A stretch of 64,000 bases of DNA from Roseibium sp. Sym1 (GCF_027359675.1 NZ_CP114786.1:4810501-4874500), one strand, 5' to 3'. Positions 28,268-39,025 are shown, counted from the stretch's first letter. Made by a program: numbers and translations. The notes: generated from the sequence alone by a model not told the origin.

Positions 28268-29068
28268 ATGTATGAAACGACTTATCGCAAGGCGGGATCC
28301 GTGGCCGAGGCCGCGACGCTGATGGCAAACGCTGAAGACGGCAAGTTCCTGGGCGGCGGACAGACGCTGCTGCCGACCATGAAACAGCGGCTTGCCGCGC
28401 CGTCCGACCTGGTCGATGTCACGAAAATAGCCGAAATGAAGGGCATCTGTGCCGACGGCGACGGCGTCGCCATCGGTGCCGCGACAACGCATGCCGAGGT
28501 TGCCTCGTCCGACCTTGTCAAGCAGACGCTGCCTGGGCTTGCATCACTGGCCGGGGGCATCGGCGATCCTGCCGTTCGCCACATGGGAACCATCGGGGGC
28601 TCGATTGCAAACAACGATCCGGCAGCCGACTACCCGGCCGCCCTTGTTGCGCTCGGGGCGACGGTTGTCACCAGCAAGCGCGAACTTGCCGCGGAAGATT
28701 TCTTCACCGGCATGTTCGAGACGGCGCTGGAGGATGATGAAGTGGTCGTGTCTGTGAAGTTCCCGGGCGCGGCGGCCAGTGCCTATGCCAAGTACCCCAA
28801 TCCTGCGTCGCGCTACGCCATGGCGGGTGTGTTCGTGGCGAAAGGCAAGGACGGCAGCGTAAAGGTGGCAGTGACCGGCGCCGGACAGGACGGCGTCTTC
28901 CGCATGCAGGCAATGGAAAGCGCTCTGGCGGGTAATTTCGCACCCGAGGCCGTCGCCGGCATCGCCCCCGACGCGGGCGATCTCCTCTCCGACCTGCATG
29001 GATCTGCGGCCTACAGGGCAAACCTTGTGACCGTCATGGCAAAACGCGCAGTTGCCGCGGCCGGTTGA
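28268..29068 (+). CDS. coxM: Molybdenum hydroxylase FAD subunit (CoxM-like)
   Basis: The 266-residue medium subunit binds FAD and passes electrons out of the complex. The FAD-binding signatures are FLGGGQTLLPTMK near residue 28 and RHMGTIGGSIANNDPAADYPA near residue 105. It begins 61 bases after coxL with GGGGAG upstream. A strong terminator follows, closing the cox operon. No coxD/E/F maturation genes lie in the window. Confidence 0.94.
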   Translation: MYETTYRKAGSVAEAATLMANAEDGKFLGGGQTLLPTMKQRLAAPSDLVDVTKIAEMKGICADGDGVAIGAATTHAEVASSDLVKQTLPGLASLAGGIGDPAVRHMGTIGGSIANNDPAADYPAALVALGATVVTSKRELAAEDFFTGMFETALEDDEVVVSVKFPGAAASAYAKYPNPASRYAMAGVFVAKGKDGSVKVAVTGAGQDGVFRMQAMESALAGNFAPEAVAGIAPDAGDLLSDLHGSAAYRANLVTVMAKRAVAAAG

Positions 29069-29092
29069 CCGGCAACACATGTATGACAGCTT

Positions 29093-29124
29093 GAACCCGG
29101 CCGGCTTCCGGCCGGGTTCTTTTT
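29093..29124 (+). terminator. Rho-independent terminator after coxM
   Basis: GAACCCGGCCGG (29093-29104) pairs perfectly with CCGGCCGGGTTC (29108-29119) over 12 bp, 3-base loop, followed by five T residues. Confidence 0.92.
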
Positions 29125-29360
29125 GATGGATTGCCGTCACGACTTTCAGGAACAAACCCGGTTCACAGGCTATCGGCAGGCGACGGCAGATCGGGACACT
29201 GCGGACGTCCGCCACCCGGGAACGGGTCATTGGCAATTTTGCCGCAATCCCGGTACAGGTAGACTGAGAAAGCAGCTTTTGTGACTGGTGGCACATGCGC
29301 TCGGGCCGCGGCAGGGTATTGCTGGACGACACACGCCACATAGGGATCGACGAGGGGCCG

Positions 29361-31106
29361 ATGGCTGGAACGAAACAACAGACTGCAAGAGGCGGACAAA
29401 GCGCCAATCCGGTATCCATGGCGTTCCGGCCCGTGCGCACCGCTTTCTGGGGTGTTGCGGTCGTCAGTTTTGTCATCAACGTGCTGATGCTTACCGGCCC
29501 TGTCTTCATGCTGCAGGTCTATGACCGGGTTCTGGCGAGCGGATCCGTACCGACGCTTGTGGCGATCGGATCGCTCGCAGTGGTCCTATATGCATTTTAC
29601 GGGGTGCTGGAAGGAGTGCGGGGCCGTCTTCTGGCCCGTCTCGGCCAGCGCGTCGATGCCAGACTGTCGGGAATCGTTTACCGGGTCTCGAACAATCTTC
29701 CGGTTCGTCTCGGGCGGAAAGCGGCACGGTTGCGGCCCGTTCAGGATCTGGACACGGTGCGCCAGTTTTTGTCCGGTCCCGGGCCGGCGGCCATTTTCGA
29801 TATTCCCTGGTTGCCGCTTTACCTGGGCATTGTTTTCCTGTTCCACCCCTTGCTCGGTATCGTCGGGCTTGGTGGCGCGGTGATCATCTCGGTCCTGATC
29901 GGCCTGAATGAAATCATGTCGCGCGGTCCGGCCGAAGAGGCGGCGGGACATGCAGGACGACGGTCCGCTGACATCGAAATGGGGCAGCAAAATTCCGAAG
30001 TGCTGACCGCCATGGGCATGCAGGATGCGCTGACCGGAAAATGGAACGCGCAAAACGGCGACTATCTGGCAACCCAGCGCAAGGCCGCGGACCGGACCGG
30101 CCTGTTCGGAACGGCGATCAAGACCATCCGGTTTGTCCTGCAATCGGCTATTCTCGGGGTCGGCGCCTGGCTTGCCATTCAACAGGAAATCACCCCGGGC
30201 GTGATGATCGCCGCATCGATCATGACCTCGCGCGCATTGGCCCCGATCGAACAGGCGGTTGCGCAGTGGCGCGGTTTCGTCGCCAGCCGGCAGGCTCTCA
30301 AGCGTCTGCGTGAAGTCCTGCAGGTGGCTGAGGCGGAGCCGGAAAAGATGGATCTGCCGCTGCCGAAGGAATCGATAACCGTCGAACAGGTGTTTTGCGG
30401 CCCGTTCGGAGAAGCCATGCCTTATGTGCAGAACGTTTCGCTCGACCTGAAGGCGGGCGACGGTCTGGGCATAATCGGTCCGTCCGGCTCAGGCAAGTCG
30501 ACCTTTGCGCGCGCTCTTGTCGGCGCTGCGCCGACCCTCAAGGGCGTCATTCGCTACGACGGCGCCGAACTCGGCCAGTGGCCCAGTGGCAGGCGCGGTG
30601 AGTTCATCGGATATCTGCCGCAGGACCTGCAGTTGTTTGACGGGACAATTGCCGACAACATCGCGCGTTTCAGTCCCGGGGCTTCGCCCGACCTGATCAT
30701 CGAGGCGGCAAAACTTGCAGATGTGCATGACCTGATCGTCGGTCTGCCGGAGGGTTACAACACGGTGATCGGCCGCTCCGGACGGTTGTTGTCCGCCGGT
30801 CAACGGCAGCGCATCGCCCTGGCCAGGGCGCTCTATGGAAATCCGTTCCTGGTTGTGCTCGATGAGCCGAATTCGAACCTGGATGCGGAAGGGGAAGGTG
30901 CGTTGACCAACGCCATCAAGGCGATGCGCGAAAAGGGATCGATCGTGGTGATCATCGCGCACCGGCCAAGTGCGATTGCCACGGTGGACAAGATCCTGTG
31001 CCTCAAGGAAGGCAGGATGGCGGGCTTCGGACCGAAGGAAGAAGTGCTCAGGCAAGTGGTGCAGCCGGTACAGCAGCAACGTGCCGTCGTCGGAACGGGA
31101 CGGTGA
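29361..31106 (+). CDS. Type I secretion ABC transporter (PrsD/PrtD-like)
   Basis: The 581-residue protein fuses a membrane domain (about residues 30-310, MLTGPVFMLQVYDRVLASGS typical of PrtD-type exporters) to an ATPase domain with Walker A GPSGSGKST (about residue 373), the signature LSAGQRQRIALARAL and Walker B VVLDEPNSNLD. The LSAGQ form is usual in PrtD/PrsD. It should export glycine-rich C-terminal-signal proteins together with the next gene and a TolC-type channel. The ATG at 29361 has GAGGGG upstream. No substrate gene is adjacent. Confidence 0.92.
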   Translation: MAGTKQQTARGGQSANPVSMAFRPVRTAFWGVAVVSFVINVLMLTGPVFMLQVYDRVLASGSVPTLVAIGSLAVVLYAFYGVLEGVRGRLLARLGQRVDARLSGIVYRVSNNLPVRLGRKAARLRPVQDLDTVRQFLSGPGPAAIFDIPWLPLYLGIVFLFHPLLGIVGLGGAVIISVLIGLNEIMSRGPAEEAAGHAGRRSADIEMGQQNSEVLTAMGMQDALTGKWNAQNGDYLATQRKAADRTGLFGTAIKTIRFVLQSAILGVGAWLAIQQEITPGVMIAASIMTSRALAPIEQAVAQWRGFVASRQALKRLREVLQVAEAEPEKMDLPLPKESITVEQVFCGPFGEAMPYVQNVSLDLKAGDGLGIIGPSGSGKSTFARALVGAAPTLKGVIRYDGAELGQWPSGRRGEFIGYLPQDLQLFDGTIADNIARFSPGASPDLIIEAAKLADVHDLIVGLPEGYNTVIGRSGRLLSAGQRQRIALARALYGNPFLVVLDEPNSNLDAEGEGALTNAIKAMREKGSIVVIIAHRPSAIATVDKILCLKEGRMAGFGPKEEVLRQVVQPVQQQRAVVGTGR

Positions 31107-31108
31107 CC

Positions 31109-32440
31109 ATGTCAGCAAGCAATGGCAATGAGACGGGAAAGAACCAGGTTACGGACACCGATCAGGAGCTCCGCAAGACCGTGCGCAATCATCTCCTGTT
31201 CGCGCTTTTCACTGCTTTGGTGGTGGTTGGCGGCATCGGTGGCTGGGCAACCTTCACGGAGATTTCCGGGGCCGTCGTTTCCTCCGGCACGATCGTGGTG
31301 GAAACCAGCACCAAGCTCGTCCAGCACCGGGAAGGCGGCATCGTGCGCGATATTCGGGTGAAGGACGGAGATGTCGTTGAAGCCGGCGATCTCCTGATCA
31401 GCCTGGACGACACGGTTACCCGGGCCAACCTCTCCGTGATTACCAAGCAGTTGACGGAGCTGACGGCGCAGGAGCTCCGGCTCGAAGCCGAACGCGACGA
31501 CTTGAGTAATATCGAATGGCCGGAAAACCGCAAGGCTCAGCTGGGCGATATCGAACGCGGCCAGCAATTGTTGCTCGATGCGCGCCGCAACTCCAAGGAA
31601 GGCCGCAAGAACCAGCTCGAGGAGCAGATTCGCCAGTTCGACCGGCAGACGCAGGGGCTGGAAGCACAGGTCGAAGCCAAGGATTCCGAAATCGAACTGA
31701 TCGAGGAGGAACTGGCGGATCTTGGCGGACTGTTGAACAAGCAGCTTGTTTCCAAGAGCCGCGTCACGGCACTCAAGCGGGAAAAGGCGCGGCTGTCTGG
31801 TGAATATGGCGACCTGATTGCGCAGATCGCAAGGACCCGGGAAGCCATCAGCGAGCGCAGGATCCAGATCCTGCAGATCGAGGAATCCTATCGCGCCGAG
31901 GTTCTGGAGCAGTTGCAGGAAGTACGTTCGCGCATCGCCCAGCTCGAAGAACAGAAAATTGCCGCGGAGGACGAGCTGACCAGGGTCGATATCCTGGCCT
32001 CTCGCAACGGCTATGTGCACAACTTGTCCGTTCACACGATCGGAGGTGTCATAGCTCCGGGGGAAACGGTCATGCAGATCGTGCCGCGGGAGGACCAGCT
32101 GATTGTCGAGGCCCAGGTGCGACCGGTCGATATCGACCAGATGTCCCCGGGGCAAAGAGCGCGCGTCCGCTTTCCGAGTTTCGACCAGCGCACGACGCCG
32201 GAATTGAATGCCGAACTCCTGACGGTCTCTGCCGATCTCAACGAGGACGAACGGACAGGCAACAGCTACTACGTGGCAAGGCTGGTGATCGCCGAAGAGG
32301 AACTTGCCAAGCTTGGGGACAAGGCACTTGTTCCCGGCATGCCCGTGGAGACATTTCTGCAAACGGGGGACCGGACCGTACTGAGTTATCTGGTCAAACC
32401 CGTCACCGACCAGATTGCCCATGCGCTCAGGGAGCGCTGA
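31109..32440 (+). CDS. Type I secretion membrane-fusion protein (PrsE/HlyD-like)
   Basis: The 443-residue periplasmic adaptor starts 2 bases after the ABC gene. It has one N-terminal membrane helix (about residues 28-48), a biotinyl-lipoyl half-motif (QHREGGIVRDIRVKDGDVVEAGDLL), long coiled-coil hairpins (about 110-290) and a C-terminal beta domain (LIVEAQVRPVDIDQMSPGQ). It bridges the inner-membrane ABC transporter to an outer-membrane channel. It ends convergently with moeA, 18 bases apart. Confidence 0.93.
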   Translation: MSASNGNETGKNQVTDTDQELRKTVRNHLLFALFTALVVVGGIGGWATFTEISGAVVSSGTIVVETSTKLVQHREGGIVRDIRVKDGDVVEAGDLLISLDDTVTRANLSVITKQLTELTAQELRLEAERDDLSNIEWPENRKAQLGDIERGQQLLLDARRNSKEGRKNQLEEQIRQFDRQTQGLEAQVEAKDSEIELIEEELADLGGLLNKQLVSKSRVTALKREKARLSGEYGDLIAQIARTREAISERRIQILQIEESYRAEVLEQLQEVRSRIAQLEEQKIAAEDELTRVDILASRNGYVHNLSVHTIGGVIAPGETVMQIVPREDQLIVEAQVRPVDIDQMSPGQRARVRFPSFDQRTTPELNAELLTVSADLNEDERTGNSYYVARLVIAEEELAKLGDKALVPGMPVETFLQTGDRTVLSYLVKPVTDQIAHALRER

Positions 32441-32458
32441 CAGCCGGCGGCATGCGGT

Positions 32459-33664
32459 TCACAGGATCAGGACGGGAACATCCGTGCCCGCGTCAACGGC
32501 GGGGGCGTGTGGAGGCCGGATGATCAGGGCGCCGGAACGGGCGAGAAGGTTCAGCATCGAACTGTCCTGACGGCCAAATGGCGTGACGTGCAGGCGCCCT
32601 TCGGCATCTTCCGACAAGGTCGCCCGGACGTAATCCTGACGGCGGTCGTTCTGCGGCAGCGGCGCGGACAGAACCGCCATGTGGGCACCATCCGTCTCGA
32701 CGTCCTGCGCGAGCATCCTGCCGATCAGCGGTTTCAGGAACAAGAGGCCGCAGACCAGGCTGGAGACCGGGTTGCCAGGCAGGCCCAGCACCTTGGTCCG
32801 GCCGAGCCGGCCCGCCATGAGCGGCTTGCCGGGCCGCATGGCGATGCGCCAGAAGGCGAGATCCATGCCCTCCTGTCCAAGGACGTCCTGGACGATGTCG
32901 TGATCACCGACGGACGCACCGCCCAGGGTGACCAGGATGTCGGCGTTGGCCGTAATGGCGTTGCGCACATGTTTGGCCAGGACCACCGGGTCGTCCGGCG
33001 AAATTCCGAGATCCAGCGGTTCGCCGCCGCAGTCCTCGACCAGCGCGGCAATGCCGGCGTGATTGGAGGCAATGATCTGATCCGGACCGGGTTCGGTGCC
33101 TGGCCGGACGAGTTCGTCCCCTGTGGCCAGAATCGCCACCACGGGACGCCTGTGGACGGGCAGCTGCGCATGATTCATGGCGGCGGCGAGAGCCAGGTGT
33201 CGATATGCCAGCCTGAGCGGAGGGGCCAGCAGCACGTCACCTTCCGAAAAATCGAGTCCCGCAGGACGCACGAAAGCGCCTGGTGCGGGCCGCTCCAGCA
33301 CGGTGATCCGGTCACCGTCGCGCTTGGCGTCTTCCTGGATCAGGATCGTGTCGGCGCCATCCGGCACCGGCGCGCCGGTGAAGATGCGTACGGTCTGGCC
33401 CTCGGATACAGAGCCCGAAAAGCCGTGACCCGCAGGGGCTTCGCCGATCACTTCCAGCGTGGTGACACCGTCACTCAGGTCCGCGTGCCGGATGGCATAG
33501 CCGTCCATGGCGGAAGCGGCAAAGGGAGGCTGGGTCCGGGTCGAGGCAAGCGGCTGCGACAGGATGCGGCCATTCGCCTGTGCCAGCGGCACATGTTCGG
33601 TCTCTGTTGGAACGACGTCCGCAAGGAGTTTCTGTAGCGCTTCGGAAACGGGCATCAGGCTCAT
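32459..33664 (-). CDS. moeA: Molybdopterin molybdenumtransferase MoeA
   Basis: MoeA inserts molybdate into adenylylated molybdopterin. The 401-residue protein has the full MoeA layout: N-terminal domain (RILSQPLASTRTQPPFAASAMDGYA), the MoCF-binding domain with VTLGGASVGDHDIV and GLPGNPVSS, and a C-terminal beta domain. The start overlaps the moaC stop (TGATG). Together with moaC it supplies cofactor for enzymes such as the nearby CoxL-like protein. The lexA gene that often follows moeA in related genomes is absent. Confidence 0.95.
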   Translation of the reverse strand: MSLMPVSEALQKLLADVVPTETEHVPLAQANGRILSQPLASTRTQPPFAASAMDGYAIRHADLSDGVTTLEVIGEAPAGHGFSGSVSEGQTVRIFTGAPVPDGADTILIQEDAKRDGDRITVLERPAPGAFVRPAGLDFSEGDVLLAPPLRLAYRHLALAAAMNHAQLPVHRRPVVAILATGDELVRPGTEPGPDQIIASNHAGIAALVEDCGGEPLDLGISPDDPVVLAKHVRNAITANADILVTLGGASVGDHDIVQDVLGQEGMDLAFWRIAMRPGKPLMAGRLGRTKVLGLPGNPVSSLVCGLLFLKPLIGRMLAQDVETDGAHMAVLSAPLPQNDRRQDYVRATLSEDAEGRLHVTPFGRQDSSMLNLLARSGALIIRPPHAPAVDAGTDVPVLIL

Positions 33665-34176
33665 CAGGTTCCGCCCTGGCTGCCGTCATTTTCAATCGTC
33701 CAGTGACCCGACTTGCCGCCGGCCTTCTCCAGAAGGCGTATGTCACCGATGACCATGCCGCGGTCGACCGCCTTGGCCATGTCATAGATGGTCAGGCAGG
33801 CAAGGGAGCAGGCTGTCAGTGCTTCCATTTCCACCCCCGTCTGGCCGCTGACCTTGGTCGTGGCGGTGACCACGAGACCGGGCAGGCTTTCGTCCGCCTC
33901 GATGTCGACCGTCACCTTCGACAGCATCAACGGATGACAAAGCGGGATCAGCTCGTGTGTCTTCTTCGCCGCAAGGATCCCGGCGATACGCGCCGTGCCG
34001 ACAACGTCGCCTTTCTTGGCATTGCCGGAGCGGATCAGTTCCAGCGTCTCCGCCCGCATGGTGACGGTGCCCCGGGCGACGGCAATCCTGTGGGTGACGT
34101 CCTTTGCCGAGACGTCCACCATGTTGGCGGCGCCGGCTTCGTCCAGATGCGTCAGTTTAGGGGTTTGCTCGCCCAT
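33664..34176 (-). CDS. moaC: Cyclic pyranopterin monophosphate synthase MoaC
   Basis: MoaC makes cyclic pyranopterin monophosphate in molybdenum cofactor synthesis. The 170-residue protein shows the family motifs [35 protein letters not shown] (catalytic region), [12 protein letters not shown] and GGKSGHW near the end. The ATG at 34176 is chosen because the family start ([15 protein letters not shown]) follows it closely. It lies 7 bases after trpC. Confidence 0.96.
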   Translation of the reverse strand: MGEQTPKLTHLDEAGAANMVDVSAKDVTHRIAVARGTVTMRAETLELIRSGNAKKGDVVGTARIAGILAAKKTHELIPLCHPLMLSKVTVDIEADESLPGLVVTATTKVSGQTGVEMEALTACSLACLTIYDMAKAVDRGMVIGDIRLLEKAGGKSGHWTIENDGSQGGT

Positions 34177-34183
34177 GCCTGTC

Positions 34184-34996
34184 CTAGACCGCCTGAGACA
34201 AGGGCGGGCGCGCCAGCAGCGACCGCGTGGCGGTGGCGACATCGTCCTGGCGCATGAGGCTCTCGCCGATCAGGAAGGTCGATATCCCGACCTTGTTCAT
34301 CCGTGCCAGATCGGCAGGCGTAAACAGGCCGGATTCGCCAACGGATATCCGGTCATCCGGGATGCGGGGCGCCAGCTCCTCGCTGGTTTCCAGTTTCGTT
34401 TCGAAGGTCTTGAGATTGCGGTTGTTGATCCCGAGAAGAGGTGAGGAGAGCTTGAGAGCCCGGTCGAGTTCCTCGCCGTCATGCACTTCCAGAAGCACGT
34501 CCATGCCGAGTTCGAAGGCTGTGTCCTCAAGACCCTTGGCGGTGTCGTCGTCGACCGCGGCCAGAATGATCAGGATACAGTCCCCGCCCCAGGCGCGCGC
34601 CTCGAAGACCTGGTACGGGTCATAGAGGAAATCCTTGCGCAGAGCAGGCAGGCTCACGGCAGCACGGGCCGCAGTCAGATAGTCCGGCTTGCCCTGGAAG
34701 GAAGGCGTGTCGGTCAGAACCGAAAGACAGGCGGCACCGCCTTCTTCATAGGCCTTGGCCAGAAGAGGCGGGTCGAAGTCCTCGCGGATCAGGCCCTTGG
34801 ACGGGCTCGCCTTCTTGATTTCCGCGATAAGCGCATAGTCACCGGCAGCGTGTTTGGCCTCGATGGCCCTGCGAAACCCGCGGGGTTGCGCGACATCCTC
34901 GATCCGGGCCTTGAGCTCGCCGAGCGGCACCGCCGATTTGGCGGCGGCGATTTCCTCGCGCTTGTAGGCTTCGATTTTCTGGAGAATGTCGGCCAT
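34184..34996 (-). CDS. trpC: Indole-3-glycerol phosphate synthase TrpC
   Basis: TrpC closes the indole ring in tryptophan synthesis. The 270-residue TIM-barrel protein has [56 protein letters not shown] and the phosphate-binding [12 protein letters not shown]. It is monofunctional (no TrpF fusion) and starts 3 bases after trpD. Confidence 0.97.
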   Translation of the reverse strand: MADILQKIEAYKREEIAAAKSAVPLGELKARIEDVAQPRGFRRAIEAKHAAGDYALIAEIKKASPSKGLIREDFDPPLLAKAYEEGGAACLSVLTDTPSFQGKPDYLTAARAAVSLPALRKDFLYDPYQVFEARAWGGDCILIILAAVDDDTAKGLEDTAFELGMDVLLEVHDGEELDRALKLSSPLLGINNRNLKTFETKLETSEELAPRIPDDRISVGESGLFTPADLARMNKVGISTFLIGESLMRQDDVATATRSLLARPPLSQAV

Positions 34997-34999
34997 GTC

Positions 35000-36013
35000 T
35001 TATCCGTTCGAAGCTGCGACCAGCTTTTCAAGTGTGTCCGCAGCCGAGCCGTTGTCAATGGAGTTCGCGGCCATATCGACGCCGTCCTTCAGACTGGTCA
35101 CCTTGTCCGCGATCATCAGCGAAGCGGCGGCGTTGAACAGGACAATATCACGATAGGCGTTCTTCGCCCCGGCCAGAACCTCGCGCAATGCCCGGGCATT
35201 TTCAGATGGCAGGCCACCTTTCAGATCCTTCGGATCGGCGATGGGAAGGCCGACATCCTCGGGAGAAATCTCGAAGGAGCGAAGAGAACCGTCCTTCAGT
35301 TCGGTCACATAGGTCGTGCCGGTGGTTGTTATCTCGTCCATGCCGTCGGACCCATGCGCCACCCAGGCGCGCTCGGATCCGAGTTCCTTGAGCGCCTCGG
35401 CGACCGGTTCGACCCATTGGCGGGCAAAAACGCCGACCATCTGCCGCTTCACGCTGGCAGGATTGGAAAGGGGGCCAAGCAGGTTGAAGATCGTCCTGGT
35501 GCCCAGTTCCATCCGGGTCGGACCGACATGTTTCATCGCCGCGTGATGGAGCGGAGCGAACATGAAACCGATGTTGGCCTTGCGGATGCATTCGGCAATC
35601 TGCTCCGGCCCGATGTCGATATTGACCCCGAGTTCCGCCAGGGCTTCCGAGGCACCGGACTTCGAGGACAGCGAACGGTTGCCGTGCTTGGCCACGGGGA
35701 CACCGCAGCTCGCGACCACGATCGAGGTACAGGTGGAGATGTTGTAGCTGCCGGAATTGTCGCCACCCGTGCCAACGATATCCATGGCACCGGCCGGTGC
35801 CTTCACCGGCAGCATCTTCGCACGCATGGTGGCAACCGCACCGGTGACTTCGGCAATGCTTTCACCCCGGACACGCAGGGCCATCAGGAAGCCGCCAAGC
35901 TGTGAGGGCGTGGCGGACCCGGACAGGATCACCTCGAACGCGTCCCGGGCTTCCTCAGGGCTCAAGGCATGACCGTCCGCAACCTTGGCAATGAGGTCCT
36001 TGAATGTGCTCAT
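35000..36013 (-). CDS. trpD: Anthranilate phosphoribosyltransferase TrpD
   Basis: TrpD transfers phosphoribose to anthranilate. The 337-residue protein has the phosphoribosyl-pyrophosphate loop [17 protein letters not shown], the [12 protein letters not shown] segment and [18 protein letters not shown]. It is not fused to TrpG. It is followed by trpC, moaC and moeA in one leftward operon. Confidence 0.97.
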   Translation of the reverse strand: MSTFKDLIAKVADGHALSPEEARDAFEVILSGSATPSQLGGFLMALRVRGESIAEVTGAVATMRAKMLPVKAPAGAMDIVGTGGDNSGSYNISTCTSIVVASCGVPVAKHGNRSLSSKSGASEALAELGVNIDIGPEQIAECIRKANIGFMFAPLHHAAMKHVGPTRMELGTRTIFNLLGPLSNPASVKRQMVGVFARQWVEPVAEALKELGSERAWVAHGSDGMDEITTTGTTYVTELKDGSLRSFEISPEDVGLPIADPKDLKGGLPSENARALREVLAGAKNAYRDIVLFNAAASLMIADKVTSLKDGVDMAANSIDNGSAADTLEKLVAASNG

Positions 36014-36036
36014 GTCGTCATCCCACCCAATTCAGA

Positions 36037-37929
36037 TCAGTTTCTGTCCAGTCCGAGGACCTGGCTGACGCCGGCGTTGTTGACGGTGACGCCCGCCTTG
36101 TCTTCCTGGTCAGTGATAAACTGGCCGAGCAATGTGTCCTGGAGTTGCTGGGAGACCTGAGTGCCCAGTGCCGCCACCTGTTGTGCGGATGGATCGAAAT
36201 CAGGCACGGAAGATTCGGTGACTTTCAGGACGAGCCGGTTGCCTCCGCTTTCCGTCCCCGCTTCGGCAGCAGTGCCGACGGGGCCGCCGAAGATTGCGGC
36301 GAGGGCGTCCCGTCCGAGATCTCCGGACGGCGTGTTCCGGGTCAGTCCCTGGGCGTTTTTCACCTCAAGCCCGGTCTCGATCGCCAGCGCCATGAACGGC
36401 GTGCCGTTTTGAACCTTGGCGAGAAGATCGGCGGCAGCGTCGGAAAGCCGCTTGTCGAGCTCGTCCTTCTTCCAGGCTTCGATCACCTTTTCGCGAACCT
36501 CGTCCAGCGTCCGGTCGCGGGCAGGGGTAACGTCGGCAACTTCAAACCAGAGGAAACCCTGGTCGCCCACCTGAAGGACGTCGTTCTCGATGCCGATATC
36601 GCTTTCGAAGGTTTCACCCACGAGGCCTTCTGCGTCGGGCAGGTTGACCGCTTGACCGTCTATACCGTTGCCGGAGGCGTCAAAAGCCGCCGGTGTTTCC
36701 ACCTTGAGAGAGAAGCGTTCGCCGACTTCTTCGAGCAGAGCACCGCCGGCGCGGGCATCTTCGATCTCGTCGAGAAGATCAAGAATTTCCCGTTCGGCCT
36801 GTTCCTTGGCAAGATCTTCGACGAGCTGGTCCCTGACCTCTTCGAAAGGACGGGTGCTTTCCGGCAGGATTTCCTCGACATTGACGATGACCGTCGAGAA
36901 GCGGCCGTCGACGGTGCCGCTGGTCGCACCTTCCTCTAGGGAAAAGGCAGCGTCGCCGATCGCTTCGTCCAGGAAGTCCGCCTTGGCCATGATGCCGAGC
37001 TCCACGTCGTTGCTCGACAGGTTGCGCTCGGCCATCAGGTCGTCGAAAGACTTGCCTTCGGCGAGCGCCGCCGCGGCTTCGCTGGCCGCGTCCTCGGACG
37101 GGAAAGACATCTGGCGGACCTTGCGGCGTTCCGGCTGGAAGAAATCTTCCATGCGACGATCGTATTCCGCGCGGGCATCGGCTTCAGCGATGTCCTCAGG
37201 ACGGGCAAGGCTGGCCGGTGTCAGTTCCACATACCTGATCGTACGGTATTCCGGTGCACGGAAATCCGCCAGTTTCTCATCGAAATAGCTGGTCAGCACG
37301 TCTTCGGCCGGTGCTTCGATTTCACCGATATATTCCGGTGTGATCAGCATGTAGTCTACGGAACGGCTTTCGCGCTGATAGGCATCAAAAGCCTGCAGAT
37401 AGGCAGACGGCGCCTTCATGCCACCGGTAAGGCCCTCCGCCAGCTGGCCGCGTTCGGCGACCTTGCGGCGCTCGACCACATATTCGTCTTCCCGGTAACC
37501 ATTTGCCTGCAGGACCTGCTGCAGACGATTCTTGTCATAGCGTCCGCCGACGCCCTGGAACGCCGAATCGCTCTGGATGATCTGGGCAAGCCGGACATCG
37601 GAGACGCCGAGTTGCATGGCCCTGGCGGTGTCGTTCAGGGCCGCCTCGGCGATGAGTTTGCCGAGCGTCTGTTGCGGAATACCGAGCGCAGCTCCCTCGG
37701 CCGGGGTCAGCGGGCGGCCGAACTGCTGGCTGAAGCGGTTGAGGTCCTGACGGTAGGTCCGGTCAAGATCGACAAGCGTGACCTCCGTATCGCCAACCTT
37801 GGCCGCGGTGTTTTGCCCGACGCCGGTAAGAAAGCCGCTAACGCCCCAGACGGCGAAGCTCAAGATCAACAGGGCGATAAACAGTTTGGCAACCCAGGTG
37901 CCAGCGCCCTTGCGCAGCGCGTCAAGCAT
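36037..37929 (-). CDS. ppiD: SurA/PpiD-type periplasmic folding chaperone
   Basis: The 630-residue protein has one N-terminal membrane helix (about residues 13-34), a SurA-type N-terminal domain and a parvulin-like region (about 240-350), followed by a second rotamase-like segment. This is the PpiD layout: a membrane-anchored chaperone for proteins leaving the Sec channel. The ATG at 37929 has GGGAGAC upstream; a longer frame adds an implausible leader. Catalytic parvulin residues are not obvious, as often in PpiD. It is divergent from tpiA. Confidence 0.9.
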   Translation of the reverse strand: MLDALRKGAGTWVAKLFIALLILSFAVWGVSGFLTGVGQNTAAKVGDTEVTLVDLDRTYRQDLNRFSQQFGRPLTPAEGAALGIPQQTLGKLIAEAALNDTARAMQLGVSDVRLAQIIQSDSAFQGVGGRYDKNRLQQVLQANGYREDEYVVERRKVAERGQLAEGLTGGMKAPSAYLQAFDAYQRESRSVDYMLITPEYIGEIEAPAEDVLTSYFDEKLADFRAPEYRTIRYVELTPASLARPEDIAEADARAEYDRRMEDFFQPERRKVRQMSFPSEDAASEAAAALAEGKSFDDLMAERNLSSNDVELGIMAKADFLDEAIGDAAFSLEEGATSGTVDGRFSTVIVNVEEILPESTRPFEEVRDQLVEDLAKEQAEREILDLLDEIEDARAGGALLEEVGERFSLKVETPAAFDASGNGIDGQAVNLPDAEGLVGETFESDIGIENDVLQVGDQGFLWFEVADVTPARDRTLDEVREKVIEAWKKDELDKRLSDAAADLLAKVQNGTPFMALAIETGLEVKNAQGLTRNTPSGDLGRDALAAIFGGPVGTAAEAGTESGGNRLVLKVTESSVPDFDPSAQQVAALGTQVSQQLQDTLLGQFITDQEDKAGVTVNNAGVSQVLGLDRN

Positions 37930-38158
37930 GACGTCTCCCGTATTCTTTTCATTCCCGCAGCCGTTGGACAGGCTGACCCGAGGCCCGGCCCTGGCCGGAG
38001 CGGGCGGATCATAAAGACGAGGCGCCCAGGCCGCAAGGCAGGCATTGACAAAGTTCCAGTACGAAATGTGTTTTCCCGCTTTCTGGAAGATTGCAAGGTA
38101 TCGGCGCATCTGCTCTATAGGCGGCGACTGATGAAAATTGCTGCGGGAGACACCGAAT

Positions 38159-38917
38159 ATGAGCGCTAGGATCAAGCCGCTGGTGGCCGGAAACTGGAAA
38201 ATGAACGGCCTCAAATCCAACCAGGCGGAATTCTACAAGATGATTGCCGGGATCTCCGATGATCTGGCGGACGCTGTAGACACCATGATCTGCGCACCGG
38301 CCACCCTGATTTCGGCGCTGGCCGAAAGGGCCGGGAGTGGCGCGATGTCCGTTGGCGGCCAGGATTGCCATGCTGCGGTCTCCGGTGCCCATACCGGTGA
38401 TATTTCTGCGGAGATGCTGGCCGACGCCGGTGCCGATGCGGTGATTACCGGTCATTCGGAACGGCGCACCGATCATGGTGAAAGCGATGCCGATGTGAAT
38501 GCCAAGACGCAGGCCGCCTGGCGTGCCGGTCTTGTTGCCATCGTGTGCGTCGGAGAAACGGAGGCGGAACGCAAGGCCGGACAGGCGATCGAGGTGGTCG
38601 CGCGCCAGCTGAACGGATCCGTTCCGGACGGTGCGACGGCTGAAAACACCGTGATCGCCTATGAACCTGTGTGGGCGATCGGAACCGGTCTGACGCCGAC
38701 CGCGGCTGATGTAGAGGAAATGCACAAGGCCATGCGGGACAATCTGGAAGCCCGCTTCGGCGCGGAAGGGGCGGCCATGCGCCTTTTGTACGGCGGATCC
38801 GTCAAGCCGGCCAATGCCGCGGAACTCATGGCGGTTGCCAATGTAAACGGCGCGCTCGTGGGCGGCGCCAGCCTCAAGGCGGACGACTTCCTCGGGATAT
38901 TGGACGCCTATTCGTGA
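38159..38917 (+). CDS. tpiA: Triosephosphate isomerase
   Basis: Interconverts dihydroxyacetone phosphate and glyceraldehyde 3-phosphate. The 252-residue barrel has AGNWKMNG at the N-terminus (catalytic Lys), TGHSERR (catalytic His), [11 protein letters not shown] (catalytic Glu and mobile loop) and [11 protein letters not shown] (phosphate binding). The ATG at 38159 has GGGAGA upstream; a TTG at 38138 is less likely. Confidence 0.98.
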   Translation: MSARIKPLVAGNWKMNGLKSNQAEFYKMIAGISDDLADAVDTMICAPATLISALAERAGSGAMSVGGQDCHAAVSGAHTGDISAEMLADAGADAVITGHSERRTDHGESDADVNAKTQAAWRAGLVAIVCVGETEAERKAGQAIEVVARQLNGSVPDGATAENTVIAYEPVWAIGTGLTPTAADVEEMHKAMRDNLEARFGAEGAAMRLLYGGSVKPANAAELMAVANVNGALVGGASLKADDFLGILDAYS

Positions 38918-39025
38918 GCGGTGTCCTTGAAGGTTCTGTTGCGAAGGCGCAATTGAAGGGTGGAAAGCGGGCGGCGTCTGGTGTAGAAGGCCGCCAATCT
39001 TGAATTCATTACAGAATGGCGTTCG

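Noticed and set aside
25144..29068. Classical aerobic CO dehydrogenase (form I)
   Set aside because: The large subunit lacks the AYxCSFR loop and gene order is S-L-M rather than M-S-L.
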